The notes beneath the pieces are model-generated. The model was not told where the DNA came from, made no database searches, and saw nothing but the letters and a program-made list of their open reading frames with translations. Both the position numbers and the translations under genes were made by a program. Of a DNA stretch of 64,000 nucleotides, positions 1-9,082 are shown in pieces. This stretch comes from Murimonas intestini (GTDB lineage: Bacteria; Bacillota; Clostridia; Lachnospirales; Lachnospiraceae). Numbering within the stretch: the first letter of the stretch is position 1; every line of letters starts with the position of its first letter. The stretch covers positions 682,001 to 746,000 of the forward strand of contig NZ_JANKBI010000001.1 of assembly GCF_024622195.1 (NCBI RefSeq), given 5' to 3'.

Positions 1-143
1 ATTGCTGTTGTCTTCCCTGAACCGTTGGGCCCCAGCAGTCCGAAGACTTCCCCCTCTTTTATCTCCAGATTCAGATGGTCAAGCGCCACCAGCTCTTTGT
101 ATCTCTTTACTAAATTCTCTATCCTTACGATTGTCTCTGCCAT
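1..143 (-). CDS. ABC transporter ATP-binding protein, N-terminal part (cut by window edge)
   Basis: The reverse strand encodes 47 residues starting MAETIVRIENLV and reaching a Walker A motif (GPNGSGKTT) before the window ends. This is the start of an ABC ATPase of the drug/lantibiotic-exporter or CcmA type. The start at 143 has an AGGAGG ribosome site seven bases upstream. It is divergent from a histidine kinase/response regulator pair, so it may be the exporter that pair controls. That link is inferred, and the substrate cannot be read from this fragment. Confidence 0.85.
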   Translation of the reverse strand, partial: MAETIVRIENLVKRYKELVALDHLNLEIKEGEVFGLLGPNGSGKTTA

Positions 144-249
144 ACTGCTTCCTCCTCATACTCCATGCCGCTGTGTCAGCAGCCTTTTACTGTCTTAAGT
201 ATACAAAAATAACTGCTGCTCTTTAAGTGCAATCTGTCAGCATTCTATA

Positions 250-303
250 TGACAAATGTCACTATAATCTAAGCTTGTGATTTTGGTGTGTCTTCGTTAT
301 AAT
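250..303 (+). promoter_or_regulatory. Promoter and dyad upstream of the histidine kinase
   Basis: TTGTGA (275-280) and TATAAT (298-303) are separated by exactly 17 bases. Just upstream lies a perfect 12-base dyad, TGACAAATGTCA (250-261), close to the -45 region, where an activator such as the adjacent NarL-type regulator could bind. The promoter is well supported by spacing; the regulator assignment is a guess. Confidence 0.55.
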
Positions 304-362
304 GGATTATGGATCAGACAGCGCCTGGTTCTGGCATGTGATGACACAGAAAGGAATCCTTT

Positions 363-1457
363 ATGCAAAAATTATTAGATAAACTCATTTTAATCCTGTG
401 CTGCAGTATTTTTCTCCTTCCCATTAAAAAGGGGGCGCTTCCTGTGGCGGTTTTTCTGAGTGCGTTTACGCTGAGCTGCCTGATTTTCTACATTAACAGA
501 CGTCTTTTTACTTTTGTTTCTGGCCTGCTGTACGCACTGCTGTGCATGGCTGTGCCGGCCTTTTCGCTCTTTCTGCCTCTGCTCTTTTATGACTACTTTG
601 ACCAGGGGCTGTGGCTGGTGATCGCTGTAAGCTTTTCTGCCGTGATCAGGTATCTGCTGCAAAATGCTTCGCCTTTTACTTTTACACTCCTGCTGTTCTG
701 TGCCGTCAGTCTCCTGCTCTCTTTCAGGACAGGGCATCTGCTGACGCTCACTGAAAAGTATAAAAAAATGCGGGATGACAGCCATGAACTGAATATGATA
801 CTTGAGAATAAGAATAAAGATCTGCTGGAGAAACAAGATTATGAGATCCATCTGGCCACGCTGAATGAGCGGAACCGCATAGCCCGGGAGATACATGACC
901 ATGTAGGGCATATGCTCTCCCGCTCCATCCTCCAGGTGGGAGCTTTAATTACAGTCAACAAAGCAGACTATCTTAAGGAGCCATTATGTGACCTGAAGGA
1001 TACACTCAATAAGGCCATGGATGCCATACGTTCCAGTGTCCATGACCTCCATGCTGATTCTGTACAGCTCAGAGACGCCATGACAAGCCTTCTGGAGAAT
1101 TACAGCCAGTATGACACCGTGTTTGAATATGATATGCCGGAAGATGTTCCCAGACAAGTCAAATACTGCTTTATCGCTATATTAAAAGAAGCCCTTTCTA
1201 ATATTGTAAAACACAGCGATGCAACATGTATAACAGTGACAGGAAGGGAACATCCCTCCTTTTACCAGCTTGTTATAACAGATAATGGAAGCATATCAGA
1301 AAATGCCCTTGAATATACTCCCTTTGGCGTACCTGCCGGAAACGGCATAGGCCTGGAAAATATGAGGGAAAGAGTGAGCGCTTTAAATGGCATCCTGCGC
1401 ATACAGGCCCAGAATGGTTTTAAGATTTATATATCCATCCCAAAACAGACTTCCTAG
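363..1457 (+). CDS. Sensor histidine kinase, NarL/DegS (HisKA_3) type
   Basis: This 364-residue membrane sensor kinase has about five hydrophobic segments in residues 1-120 and a short coiled linker (about 128-160). The HisKA_3 dimerisation box has the phospho-acceptor His near residue 178 (ERNRIAREIHDHVGHML). A HATPase_c domain follows, with N-box (KEALSNIVKH) and G-box (GNGIGLENM) motifs. It should autophosphorylate and pass the phosphate to the LuxR-type regulator 53 bases downstream. Almost no extracytoplasmic loop is visible, so it may sense a membrane event such as exporter load or cell-wall stress. The ATG at 363 has an AGGAAT-type site upstream. Confidence 0.93.
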   Translation: MQKLLDKLILILCCSIFLLPIKKGALPVAVFLSAFTLSCLIFYINRRLFTFVSGLLYALLCMAVPAFSLFLPLLFYDYFDQGLWLVIAVSFSAVIRYLLQNASPFTFTLLLFCAVSLLLSFRTGHLLTLTEKYKKMRDDSHELNMILENKNKDLLEKQDYEIHLATLNERNRIAREIHDHVGHMLSRSILQVGALITVNKADYLKEPLCDLKDTLNKAMDAIRSSVHDLHADSVQLRDAMTSLLENYSQYDTVFEYDMPEDVPRQVKYCFIAILKEALSNIVKHSDATCITVTGREHPSFYQLVITDNGSISENALEYTPFGVPAGNGIGLENMRERVSALNGILRIQAQNGFKIYISIPKQTS

Positions 1458-1510
1458 TGTACAGTTAACAGTACAGATATTTTCGTTAAAAATTAAGAAA
1501 GGAATATATT

Positions 1511-2143
1511 ATGAATGTAATTATTATAGACGATGACAGGCTTGTAGCCCTGTCTCTGAAGACGATCCTGGAGAGCGATCCTGCCATTTCGGTGCAGGCC
1601 GTCGGCTCCAGTGCTGCACAGGCAATACAGCTCTGCCGCACCTCCCTCCCCGATATCCTTCTTATGGATATCAGAATGGAAGGCAGGACCGGACTGGAGG
1701 CAGGCGAGGAGCTTCTGGCCTCTTATCCGGAACTTAAGATCCTCTTTCTGACTACGTTTTCTGATGATGAATACATAGTCCGTGCCCTCCATATGGGAGC
1801 TAAAGGCTATCTGCTGAAACAGAATTATGAGAGCATAGTCCCATCCCTGAAGGCGATCCAGATGGGACAGAGTGTCTTTGGCGGTGAGATCGTCCAGAAG
1901 ATACCTGATCTCCTTCAGCCTGCCGTCGGCTTCGATTACCAGAAGGCCGGCATACTTCCCAAAGAGGAAGAAATCATAAAGCTGGTGGCGGAAGGACTCA
2001 GCAATAAGGAAATCTCCCAGACCCTATATCTGAGCGAGGGCACAGTGCGCAACTATCTGAGCAGTATCCTTGAAAAGCTGGAGTTAAGAGACAGGACGCA
2101 GCTTGCCATTTTCTATTACCAGAAAGGAAATCCTCATTCATGA
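1511..2143 (+). CDS. Response regulator, NarL/LuxR family
   Basis: This 210-residue protein has a receiver domain (acidic triad IIIDDD at 4-9, phospho-acceptor Asp53 in LLMDIRM, conserved K near 107 in KGYLLK). It is followed by a LuxR-type helix-turn-helix (LSNKEISQTLYLSEGTVRNY, about 160-180). It pairs with the upstream kinase. Its stop codon overlaps the start of the next gene (ATGA), so it is translationally coupled to an ApbE-like flavin transferase. Likely targets are its own operon and the divergent ABC transporter, by inference from position. Confidence 0.94.
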   Translation: MNVIIIDDDRLVALSLKTILESDPAISVQAVGSSAAQAIQLCRTSLPDILLMDIRMEGRTGLEAGEELLASYPELKILFLTTFSDDEYIVRALHMGAKGYLLKQNYESIVPSLKAIQMGQSVFGGEIVQKIPDLLQPAVGFDYQKAGILPKEEEIIKLVAEGLSNKEISQTLYLSEGTVRNYLSSILEKLELRDRTQLAIFYYQKGNPHS

Positions 2144-3159
2144 AATACAAGAACCATAAATACAGAAATCACGGCTGTCATTTAAGCACTTCATTAATCT
2201 GTATCTTATTGTTTTTACTGATATGCGGGACTGCTGTATCATGTGCCAGGCCATCCTCCCCCATATCCAGGACAGGGTTTTATTTTGACACAGTAATCAC
2301 CATAACCCTGTATGACGAAGGACAGGAGTCTGTGCTGGACGACTGCTTTTCTCTCTGCGGGCAGGAGGAAGCGCTTTTAAGCCGCACTGTCAAAGGCAGC
2401 GACATCTACAATATAAACAGCTCAAAAGGCAGGCCTGTCACTGTCTCTCTTGACACAGCCAGGCTGCTGGAAAAAGCCCTTGACTACAGCCGTCTTTCAG
2501 ACGGGGCTTTTGACTGCACCATAGCCCCTCTGACTACTCTCTGGAATATCAAAGAAAATACAGGAGATATCCCTTCAGAGGAAAAGATCGAGGATGCCCT
2601 CTCCCATGTCTCTTACAAAAATATAGTGATCGACAAAAATACAGTAACACTGAAGGACCCTGAGGCATCAATCGACTTAGGTGGCATAGCAAAAGGATAT
2701 ATAGCAGACAGGCTAAAGGAACTCCTGCTTTCAAAAGGTGTAAAGAACGCTCTTATAAATCTGGGCGGGAACGTCTATGCCCTGGGTACTAAACCGGATG
2801 GCTCTCCCTACAACATCGGGATACAAAAACCATTTGCACAGGAGGGCACGGCTCTCACTTCTGTAAAGATATCCGGACAGTCCCTGGTGACTTCCGGCAT
2901 ATATGAGCGGTATTTTGAAAAAGACGGCAGAATCTATCACCATCTGCTGGATCCCCATACAGGCTGGCCGGCTTCCAACGGGCTCTACAGCGTCACCATC
3001 CTCTCAGAAAACTCTGTGGACGCAGATGCACTGAGCACTGCCTGCTTCATACTGGGTGAAGAAAAGGGAATGGAGCTTATCGAGTCTCTGGAAGGTACTG
3101 AGGCCATGTTTGTTACAGACAAAGAAGAACTGCACTATTCCAGCGGGTTTCCCCGCTGA
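2140..3159 (+). CDS. apbE: FAD:protein FMN transferase (ApbE family lipoprotein)
   Basis: This 339-residue protein begins with a lipoprotein-type signal (hydrophobic stretch about 18-33, then a lipobox ending at Cys in AVSC), so it acts outside the membrane. ApbE enzymes use FAD and Mg2+ to attach FMN covalently to a Ser/Thr in S/TGAT motifs. Visible family marks are DLGGIAKGYIAD (about 179-190), the LGGNVYALG strand and the metal-site region DADALSTA near 300. RnfG and RnfD encoded further on are classic substrates. Its coupling to a two-component system is less usual. The start at 2140 overlaps the regulator stop by four bases. Confidence 0.93.
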   Translation: MKYKNHKYRNHGCHLSTSLICILLFLLICGTAVSCARPSSPISRTGFYFDTVITITLYDEGQESVLDDCFSLCGQEEALLSRTVKGSDIYNINSSKGRPVTVSLDTARLLEKALDYSRLSDGAFDCTIAPLTTLWNIKENTGDIPSEEKIEDALSHVSYKNIVIDKNTVTLKDPEASIDLGGIAKGYIADRLKELLLSKGVKNALINLGGNVYALGTKPDGSPYNIGIQKPFAQEGTALTSVKISGQSLVTSGIYERYFEKDGRIYHHLLDPHTGWPASNGLYSVTILSENSVDADALSTACFILGEEKGMELIESLEGTEAMFVTDKEELHYSSGFPR

Positions 3160-3177
3160 CGTGCAGCTCTTTTTATA

Positions 3178-4494
3178 TTACGGTTCTTTTTTCGCTTCTC
3201 TCTCCTCCAGCTCATTTAATATCCTGGCATATGCCTCCTCATCAATCCTGTATTTTTTCCTGTATATCACATACCCGGCCAGAATGCAGATCAGAGGCAG
3301 AATCAGCATGGCTGCCTTCATCAGGAAAAGCCCTTGTGCAGTCACATCTGCGGCAGTCTCCGCTTCCTTAATACCTGAAATGATCACTACTGCACCAACA
3401 ATACCGCTGGATACTGCCCCTCCCATCTTATTTATAAATGGCTGCAGGGAAAAAGTGACACTGTCATTCCTTTTTCCCAGCTTCCACTGCCCATATTCCA
3501 CTGTGTCTGCCAGGAACATAAGCATCAGCAGCTGTATAAATGCCTGGCCCACAAATAAAAGCATGCCGGCAATCCCGATAAATATCATGGTATTGACAGG
3601 AGCAAAAAAGAATACAATATACCCCGCCACTACAAGAATGGTCGCTGCTGTATACAGCTTCTTTCTGTTAAATCTCTTGCTGAAGACAGGAAAGACATAA
3701 AGCGCCAGAATCTGGGAAACTCCCAGGATAACTGCAAATATGGAATACATTCCCTCATCCCCGTAGGCATATTTGAAAAAATACAGCCCAAAACTGGTGG
3801 TCGTAGTATATCCGATCATAAAGAGCGCCATAGAGATGGCAGTAAACAGCAGCTGGTCATTCTTAAAGATTGCCCGGACCATCCCTTTTAATGTAGTATG
3901 TTCCTGTACTTTTTCCAAAGCTCTGGGTTCCTTTACTCCCAGAAGCGTGATACACTGTCCGGCCCACATGATCCCAACAACAATCATTGCAAAGTAAAAA
4001 TATCCTTTCTGCTGGCTCCCGGCAGCGTTCCCCAGTGCAGTTGTAATAGGCACGATCCCTGCAACCACTGTAAAAAGCCCGACATTTGCACATATCCTTG
4101 CAAAAGCCCCGATCTTCTCTCTTTCCTTTTGGTCTGCGGAAAGGGACGGCAGCATAGACCAGTATGAAATATCATTTGCTGTAAAGCTCACCCCCCACAT
4201 CACATAGACAACTGCAAAAAATGCAATATACGCAGCGCCCTCAAATCCAAAATCAGTAAAGAGCAGAACTGTCAGAGCGCCTGACAGCAGAGCCCCAAGG
4301 GCGATCCAGGGCTTAAACTTTCCGAACCTGCCGTGTGTATTATCAACGATGACACCCATGATGGGATCATTCAGGGCATCGAATATCCTCGCCGCCAGTA
4401 TAATACCTGTCACCCACCACATGACAGAGGTGGGAAGCCTCAATATATCTGTGAGATAATACATCAGATACATGCTTACCATTGAATAAAGCAT
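3178..4494 (-). CDS. GPH-family sugar:cation symporter (MelB/XylP-like), N-terminus out of frame
   Basis: This is a 12-TM major facilitator of the glycoside-pentoside-hexuronide family, which imports glycosides with Na+ or H+. Marks are SMYLMYYLTDILRLP at the start, RIFDALNDPIMGVIVDNT (TM2 and loop) and the charged tail. The first in-frame ATG (4494) falls inside TM1. The in-frame sequence upstream (YTFGLGTIGRD) is clearly still protein and runs to a stop at 4570-4572 with no ATG, GTG or TTG. A good start (ATG 4568-4566, AAGGA seven bases upstream) is one base out of frame across a GGGGGAAAA run. Either the gene is frameshifted, it uses an ATA start at 4554, or the sequence lacks one base. 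It diverges from two alpha-glycosidases, so melibiose, raffinose or isomaltose-type sugars are likely substrates. Confidence 0.88.
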   Translation of the reverse strand: MLYSMVSMYLMYYLTDILRLPTSVMWWVTGIILAARIFDALNDPIMGVIVDNTHGRFGKFKPWIALGALLSGALTVLLFTDFGFEGAAYIAFFAVVYVMWGVSFTANDISYWSMLPSLSADQKEREKIGAFARICANVGLFTVVAGIVPITTALGNAAGSQQKGYFYFAMIVVGIMWAGQCITLLGVKEPRALEKVQEHTTLKGMVRAIFKNDQLLFTAISMALFMIGYTTTTSFGLYFFKYAYGDEGMYSIFAVILGVSQILALYVFPVFSKRFNRKKLYTAATILVVAGYIVFFFAPVNTMIFIGIAGMLLFVGQAFIQLLMLMFLADTVEYGQWKLGKRNDSVTFSLQPFINKMGGAVSSGIVGAVVIISGIKEAETAADVTAQGLFLMKAAMLILPLICILAGYVIYRKKYRIDEEAYARILNELEEREAKKEP

Positions 4495-4692
4495 ATCCCT
4501 TCCAATTGTGCCAAGTCCAAAGGTGTAATGATTTCTTTTGCTGCCTTTTTCTATCTCTTTTCCCCCATCTTATCTTCCTTAAAAAACTCAATGATACCCT
4601 GGATATTGTGATCTATTCTCTGCAGGTTACATTTATAGCTCTGAATATTTATAGTTTACACTAGAATGGGACCAGATGCAATCTTTGAAATA

Positions 4693-4834
4693 TTACTGTT
4701 CACTCCGTGACCAGTAACACGCTCCGCGATGCACAGAAACGGCAAAAAACGCCGTTTCGCGCTGCAAAACTCGGGATTTTCGTGCAAAATACGCACGAAA
4801 ACACCTCGCGGGATGGTGACGTGTGAACGGTAAC
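4693..4834 (-). mobile_element. 142-bp MITE, copy A, with 9-bp target duplication
   Basis: This non-coding element has 11-bp inverted ends (TTACTGTTCAC, with an extra G at one end; one mismatch in this copy). It is flanked by the direct repeat TTTGAAATA at 4684-4692 and 4835-4843. A second copy of the same 142 bases, about 95% identical by eye (7 differences) and in the opposite orientation, lies at 41423-41564. Inside is a hairpin (TTTTCGTGC/GCACGAAAA). It occupies most of the 357-base gap between the divergent symporter and alpha-glucosidase genes, so it may alter their promoters. No transposase is present; the size and duplication indicate transposition in trans. Confidence 0.85.
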
Positions 4835-4925
4835 TTTGAAATATCTCTTGCGGACAGCGTACAAATATCGGATAATAATACCATAACTGTAATGATTCAA
4901 TCTATTCAGGAAAGGTTGTGAAAAT

Positions 4926-6662
4926 ATGGCAAAATGGTGGCAGGAGCAGATTGTTTATCAGATCTACCCGCGCAGCTTCCAGGACAGTAACGGTGACGGG
5001 ATCGGAGATATCCCAGGCATCATCTCGCGCCTGGACGAATTAAAAAATCTGGGAGTGGGTATTCTCTGGCTCTCCCCCGTATACAGTTCTCCCAATGCAG
5101 ATAACGGATATGACATAAGCGATTACAGGAATATCAATCCTGAGTACGGAACTATGGCAGATATGGATGAACTTATTTTACAATGCCGCAGAAGGGGCCT
5201 GCGCCTCATCATGGATCTGGTCGTAAATCATACCTCTGATGAACATAAATGGTTCCAGAGCAGCCGCGATAAGGACAGCCCTTACCGGAACTACTATATA
5301 TGGCGTCCCGGCAGGCCTGACGGCTCTCCCCCAAATAACTGGACCAGCTTTTTTGCAGAGGACTGCTGGGAATATGACCCCAAAAGCGGTGAATATTACC
5401 TGCATCTTTTTGCCAAAAAGCAGCCTGATCTGAATTACCAGAATCCAGAAGTCATAGAGGAAGTGAAAGAAATCATTCGCTTCTGGCTGGATAAGGGGAT
5501 ATCCGGTTTCCGTTGTGATGTGATCAACATCCTTTTCAAGGAATCATTAAAGGACGGCAAAAAAAAGCTGGCTCTGACAGGCAGTGAACACTATATCTCC
5601 CGGGAAGGCACACATGCCATACTGCGCAGGCTGAAAAGTGAGGTTCTGAACAATTACGACTGCTTCACTGTCGGGGAAACTGTTTTTGTCACACCAAAAA
5701 TGGGACGGGAGCTGTGTGATAAAGCCCGCGGGGAACTGGACATGATTTTTTCATTCGAACATATGGAGACTGACCAGCTCTTTGTAAAGTGGTTTAAAAA
5801 GAAATTCCGCTCCCGGCCGTTTGCACTCTCCCTTGCAAAATGGCAGAATGCTCTGGAATGGCCCGCCGTCTATCTGGAAAATCATGATCAGCCCAGGAGC
5901 GTCTCCCGTTTCGGGAATGATCAGAAATACTGGAAGGAGTCTGCCAAAATGCTGGCTGTTCTGCTGCTCACTCTCAGAGGCACACCCTTCCTATACCAGG
6001 GTGAAGAAATAGGAATGACAAACTTTGACTATACTTCCATGGATGAGATACAGGATGTGGAATCACATAATGTATATGCCCTGGCCAAAAAGCTGCACAT
6101 TCCATCCTGGTACAGATGGCGCATGATGCGCCTTGTCTCCAGAGACAACGCCCGCACTCCCATGCAGTGGGATGCCTCTGAAAATGCCGGTTTTACCAGC
6201 GGGAAGCCCTGGCTTGCCGTAAATCATAATTTTATTTCTGTCAATTACCAGGATGAAAAGAACGACCCTGACTCTATTCTGAATTTTTACAGAGAAATGA
6301 TATTGCTCCGCCAGAGCAGCAGCCCTCTTAAATTTGGAAAATTCAAGGCCTTCTGCATCACAGATAAGATTTTCGCATATGGCAGGAAGTATAAAGGGCA
6401 GACTGTCTTTATCTGTCTGAATATGTCAGACAGATATACAGACGCAGATATCTGCAGAGTAACAGATAAACGCTGTTCCGGGCTGAGCAGCCAGAATCTC
6501 CTGATCTCCAGCTATTCCGGCGTCACAGAAACCACAGAAGGCCGCCATACAGCCGGCATATGCAGGACCGGCAATAAAATATACAGGCTCCGTCCTTATG
6601 AGGCTGTTGTGTTTACAGACGGAAACCGGGACGCAGATATAAAGCAGGAGGGATTTCAATGA
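4926..6662 (+). CDS. Alpha-glucosidase, GH13 subfamily 31 (oligo-1,6-glucosidase type)
   Basis: This 578-residue cytoplasmic GH13 enzyme removes glucose from the non-reducing ends of isomalto-oligosaccharides, sucrose-like or related alpha-glucosides. It starts WWQEQIVYQIYPRSFQDSNGDG and carries DLVVNHTSDEH (region I), GFRCDVI with the nucleophile Asp (region II), TVGETV with the acid/base Glu (region III) and LENHDQPR (region IV). KQPDLNYQNPEV is the QPDLN box typical of this subfamily. There is no signal peptide. Its stop overlaps the ATG of the GH36 gene (ATGA), so the two are one operon, fed by the divergent symporter. AGGAAAGG precedes the start. Confidence 0.95.
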   Translation: MAKWWQEQIVYQIYPRSFQDSNGDGIGDIPGIISRLDELKNLGVGILWLSPVYSSPNADNGYDISDYRNINPEYGTMADMDELILQCRRRGLRLIMDLVVNHTSDEHKWFQSSRDKDSPYRNYYIWRPGRPDGSPPNNWTSFFAEDCWEYDPKSGEYYLHLFAKKQPDLNYQNPEVIEEVKEIIRFWLDKGISGFRCDVINILFKESLKDGKKKLALTGSEHYISREGTHAILRRLKSEVLNNYDCFTVGETVFVTPKMGRELCDKARGELDMIFSFEHMETDQLFVKWFKKKFRSRPFALSLAKWQNALEWPAVYLENHDQPRSVSRFGNDQKYWKESAKMLAVLLLTLRGTPFLYQGEEIGMTNFDYTSMDEIQDVESHNVYALAKKLHIPSWYRWRMMRLVSRDNARTPMQWDASENAGFTSGKPWLAVNHNFISVNYQDEKNDPDSILNFYREMILLRQSSSPLKFGKFKAFCITDKIFAYGRKYKGQTVFICLNMSDRYTDADICRVTDKRCSGLSSQNLLISSYSGVTETTEGRHTAGICRTGNKIYRLRPYEAVVFTDGNRDADIKQEGFQ

Positions 6663-9001
6663 TATCAGTAAATGAAAATTGTTTTTTTCTTCACACGCGT
6701 CACACCACATATGCTTTCTGCATAACAAAATATGGCCATCCGGAACACCTCTACTATGGTGAAAGGCTGGATGAGCCTGACGCTGCAGCTGCGCCTCTGC
6801 TGGCTCTGAAGCGCACAGCCCAGGTTGGAAGCACGATTGCCTATTCCCAGGAGGATCTGAATTATTCTCTGGATATACTGCCTTTGGAGTATTCCTCTGC
6901 CGGCTGCGGCGATTTCAGGAACAGCCCCATTGAAGCGCTTATGCCTGACGGAAGCTATTCCTGTGATTTCCTGTATACCGGCTATAAGATCATGGAAGGC
7001 TGCCATCCCATGAAGACACTGCCCTGCGCCACAGGCACAGAAGATGTAGCGGCCTTATGTATCTCTCTGAATGATACACGGAATGAAGCTGAGCTGGATC
7101 TGTATTATACTGTATATGAGAAAACAGATGTGATCACCAGGCGCTGTGTCCTGAAAAACCGCAGTTCCTCTTCTATTCTGCTGCGCAATCTGGCCAGCAT
7201 GAATCTGGACCTTATCAGCCAGAACTTTACTATGATCACATTTGACGGCGGATGGGCAAAGGAGGCTCACATTCACAAGCGCAGGATCTCCTATGGCATC
7301 ACAGTAAACTCATCTGTCACAGGAAGCAGCAGCAACCGCCATAATCCGGGCTTCTTTCTGGCGGCTGACGGCTATACAGAGCAGACGGGGAATGTATACG
7401 GCTTCAATCTCATATACAGCGGAAATCATCAGGGGCTGGCAGAGCTCTCAGGCCACGATACCGTCCGGGTACAGCTTGGGATCAATCCGCACTGCTTCTC
7501 CTTTGAAGTAAAGCCGGATGAAGAATTTGAGGCCCCGGAGGCGGTCATGACCTTCAGCAGCCGGGGGCTGGGCGGCGCCAGCCGTCACTTCCATTCCTTT
7601 ATCAATGAACATATAGTCCGTGGGCGGTGGAAAAAGCGCCCCAGACCCGTACTATATAACAACTGGGAAGCCTGCTTTTTCAAATTCGATGAAAAGAAAC
7701 TTTTATCACTTGCAAAAGAGGCCAAAGGCCTGGGTGCTGAACTCTTTGTTCTGGACGACGGCTGGTTCGGCAGCCGTGATTCTGATACTTCCGGCCTGGG
7801 CGACTATGATGTAAATAAAAAGAAACTCCCTGGCGGCCTTACCGGCCTGGCATCTAAGATAAACAGCATGGGCATGAAGTTCGGCCTGTGGTTTGAGCCC
7901 GAGATGGTAAATGAAGACAGCCGGCTCTACCGGACACATCCTGAATATGCCGTAGTTATCCCTGGAAAAAAGCCCAACCTGGGGCGCAACCAGCTGGTTT
8001 TAGATTTATGCAATCCTGAGGTCCGTGATTATATTGTGGAACACGTGGGGCAGATACTGGATTCGGCTTCTATTTCCTATGTAAAATGGGATATGAACCG
8101 GCACATCACAGATGCTTATTCCCCATGCATGAAAAATCAGGGAGAATTTTATCACCGCTATATCTGCGGGCTTTATGAAGTCCTTGACAGGATCTTTTCG
8201 CCCAGACCCCACATACTTCTGGAGAGCTGCTCCAGCGGCGGAAACCGCTTTGACCTGGGAATGCTCTGTTATTCACCGCAGATATGGGCATCTGATGACA
8301 CAGACCCCATAGAGCGCCTAAAGATCCAGGGCGGCCTCAGCTGCCTGTATCCTCTTTCATGCATCGGCGCCCATGTGTCCGCATCTCCCCACCAGCAGAC
8401 GCTGCGAAGCACCCAGCTTTCTACCAGGTTCAATGTGGCGGCCTTCGGATGTCTGGGATATGAGCTGGATCTGGACAATCTTACCCTGGCAGAGCGCAGG
8501 GAAATAAAAAAACAGATCACGTTTTATAAGAAATACAGGATGGTATTCCAATACGGCACATTTTACAGGCTTCCTTCTCCGAAGGATAATAAAGTCTGCT
8601 GGCAGTGTGTCAGCCCTGACCGCAAACATTCAGCGGCGGGATTTTTCCAGACTCTCTCAGGGGCCAGTGAGGGGCCTGACGTCCTGATGCTGTCAGGCCT
8701 GAAACGTGACATTTCGTATACAGTGTCCACTAAGCCGCAGAATCTTTATATTGAGCAGTTTGGAGAACTGACAAAGCATGTCCTGCCTGTAGAATTAAAT
8801 CCTAACGGCCTGATTCTGCATACAGCGAATAAATACTATACGCTGACTGACTGTGTGGAACACTACAGAGGAAAGGGGGCGCTGATCATGGCCGGCATCC
8901 CTTTAAATAATCAGTTTATGGGCAGCTACTATAATGAAAACACAAGGCTTTTAGGTGACTGCGGAAGCAGCCTGTATATCATTGAAGCAGAAGATGCTTG
9001 A
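6659..9001 (+). CDS. Alpha-galactosidase, GH36
   Basis: This 780-residue retaining alpha-galactosidase acts on melibiose, raffinose or stachyose. It has the expected architecture: an N-terminal beta-sandwich (1-330), a (beta/alpha)8 barrel (about 330-650) and a C-terminal sheet domain. The nucleophile lies in YVKWDMNRH (about residue 478). The acid/base is in the second Asp-rich block (WASDDTDPIERL), with CSSGGNRFDLGML before it, and LFVLDDGWFG marks an early barrel strand. Length fits the family's usual 700-750. It overlaps the upstream alpha-glucosidase by four bases, so expression is coupled. Together the pair would split raffinose-family sugars inside the cell. Confidence 0.95.
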   Translation: MISVNENCFFLHTRHTTYAFCITKYGHPEHLYYGERLDEPDAAAAPLLALKRTAQVGSTIAYSQEDLNYSLDILPLEYSSAGCGDFRNSPIEALMPDGSYSCDFLYTGYKIMEGCHPMKTLPCATGTEDVAALCISLNDTRNEAELDLYYTVYEKTDVITRRCVLKNRSSSSILLRNLASMNLDLISQNFTMITFDGGWAKEAHIHKRRISYGITVNSSVTGSSSNRHNPGFFLAADGYTEQTGNVYGFNLIYSGNHQGLAELSGHDTVRVQLGINPHCFSFEVKPDEEFEAPEAVMTFSSRGLGGASRHFHSFINEHIVRGRWKKRPRPVLYNNWEACFFKFDEKKLLSLAKEAKGLGAELFVLDDGWFGSRDSDTSGLGDYDVNKKKLPGGLTGLASKINSMGMKFGLWFEPEMVNEDSRLYRTHPEYAVVIPGKKPNLGRNQLVLDLCNPEVRDYIVEHVGQILDSASISYVKWDMNRHITDAYSPCMKNQGEFYHRYICGLYEVLDRIFSPRPHILLESCSSGGNRFDLGMLCYSPQIWASDDTDPIERLKIQGGLSCLYPLSCIGAHVSASPHQQTLRSTQLSTRFNVAAFGCLGYELDLDNLTLAERREIKKQITFYKKYRMVFQYGTFYRLPSPKDNKVCWQCVSPDRKHSAAGFFQTLSGASEGPDVLMLSGLKRDISYTVSTKPQNLYIEQFGELTKHVLPVELNPNGLILHTANKYYTLTDCVEHYRGKGALIMAGIPLNNQFMGSYYNENTRLLGDCGSSLYIIEAEDA

Positions 9002-9024
9002 TTGGAAAGCCGGGAACAATATTT

Positions 9025-9054
9025 GTGGGGATACGGAAATTTCCGTATCCCCAC
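9025..9054. terminator. Perfect 30-base palindrome, probable bidirectional terminator
   Basis: Fifteen bases (GTGGGGATACGGAAA) are followed directly by their exact reverse complement. It sits between the convergent ends of the alpha-galactosidase and ldh genes, as expected for a shared terminator, although no long T-run follows on either side. Confidence 0.6.
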
Positions 9055-9082
9055 ATTAACTGTGATATCTCATATATAGTAT

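Noticed and set aside
390..911. 173-residue antisense frame inside the histidine kinase
   Set aside because: The kinase on the plus strand has full motifs; the antisense frame is rich in Gln, Arg and Lys and has no recognisable domain.
4693..4900. Two overlapping 63- and 66-residue minus-strand frames through the MITE, and a similar one at 41356-41685
   Set aside because: The shared peptide (around CFRAYFARKSR) is simply the MITE read in one frame. Its conservation follows from the element, with no ribosome site of its own.
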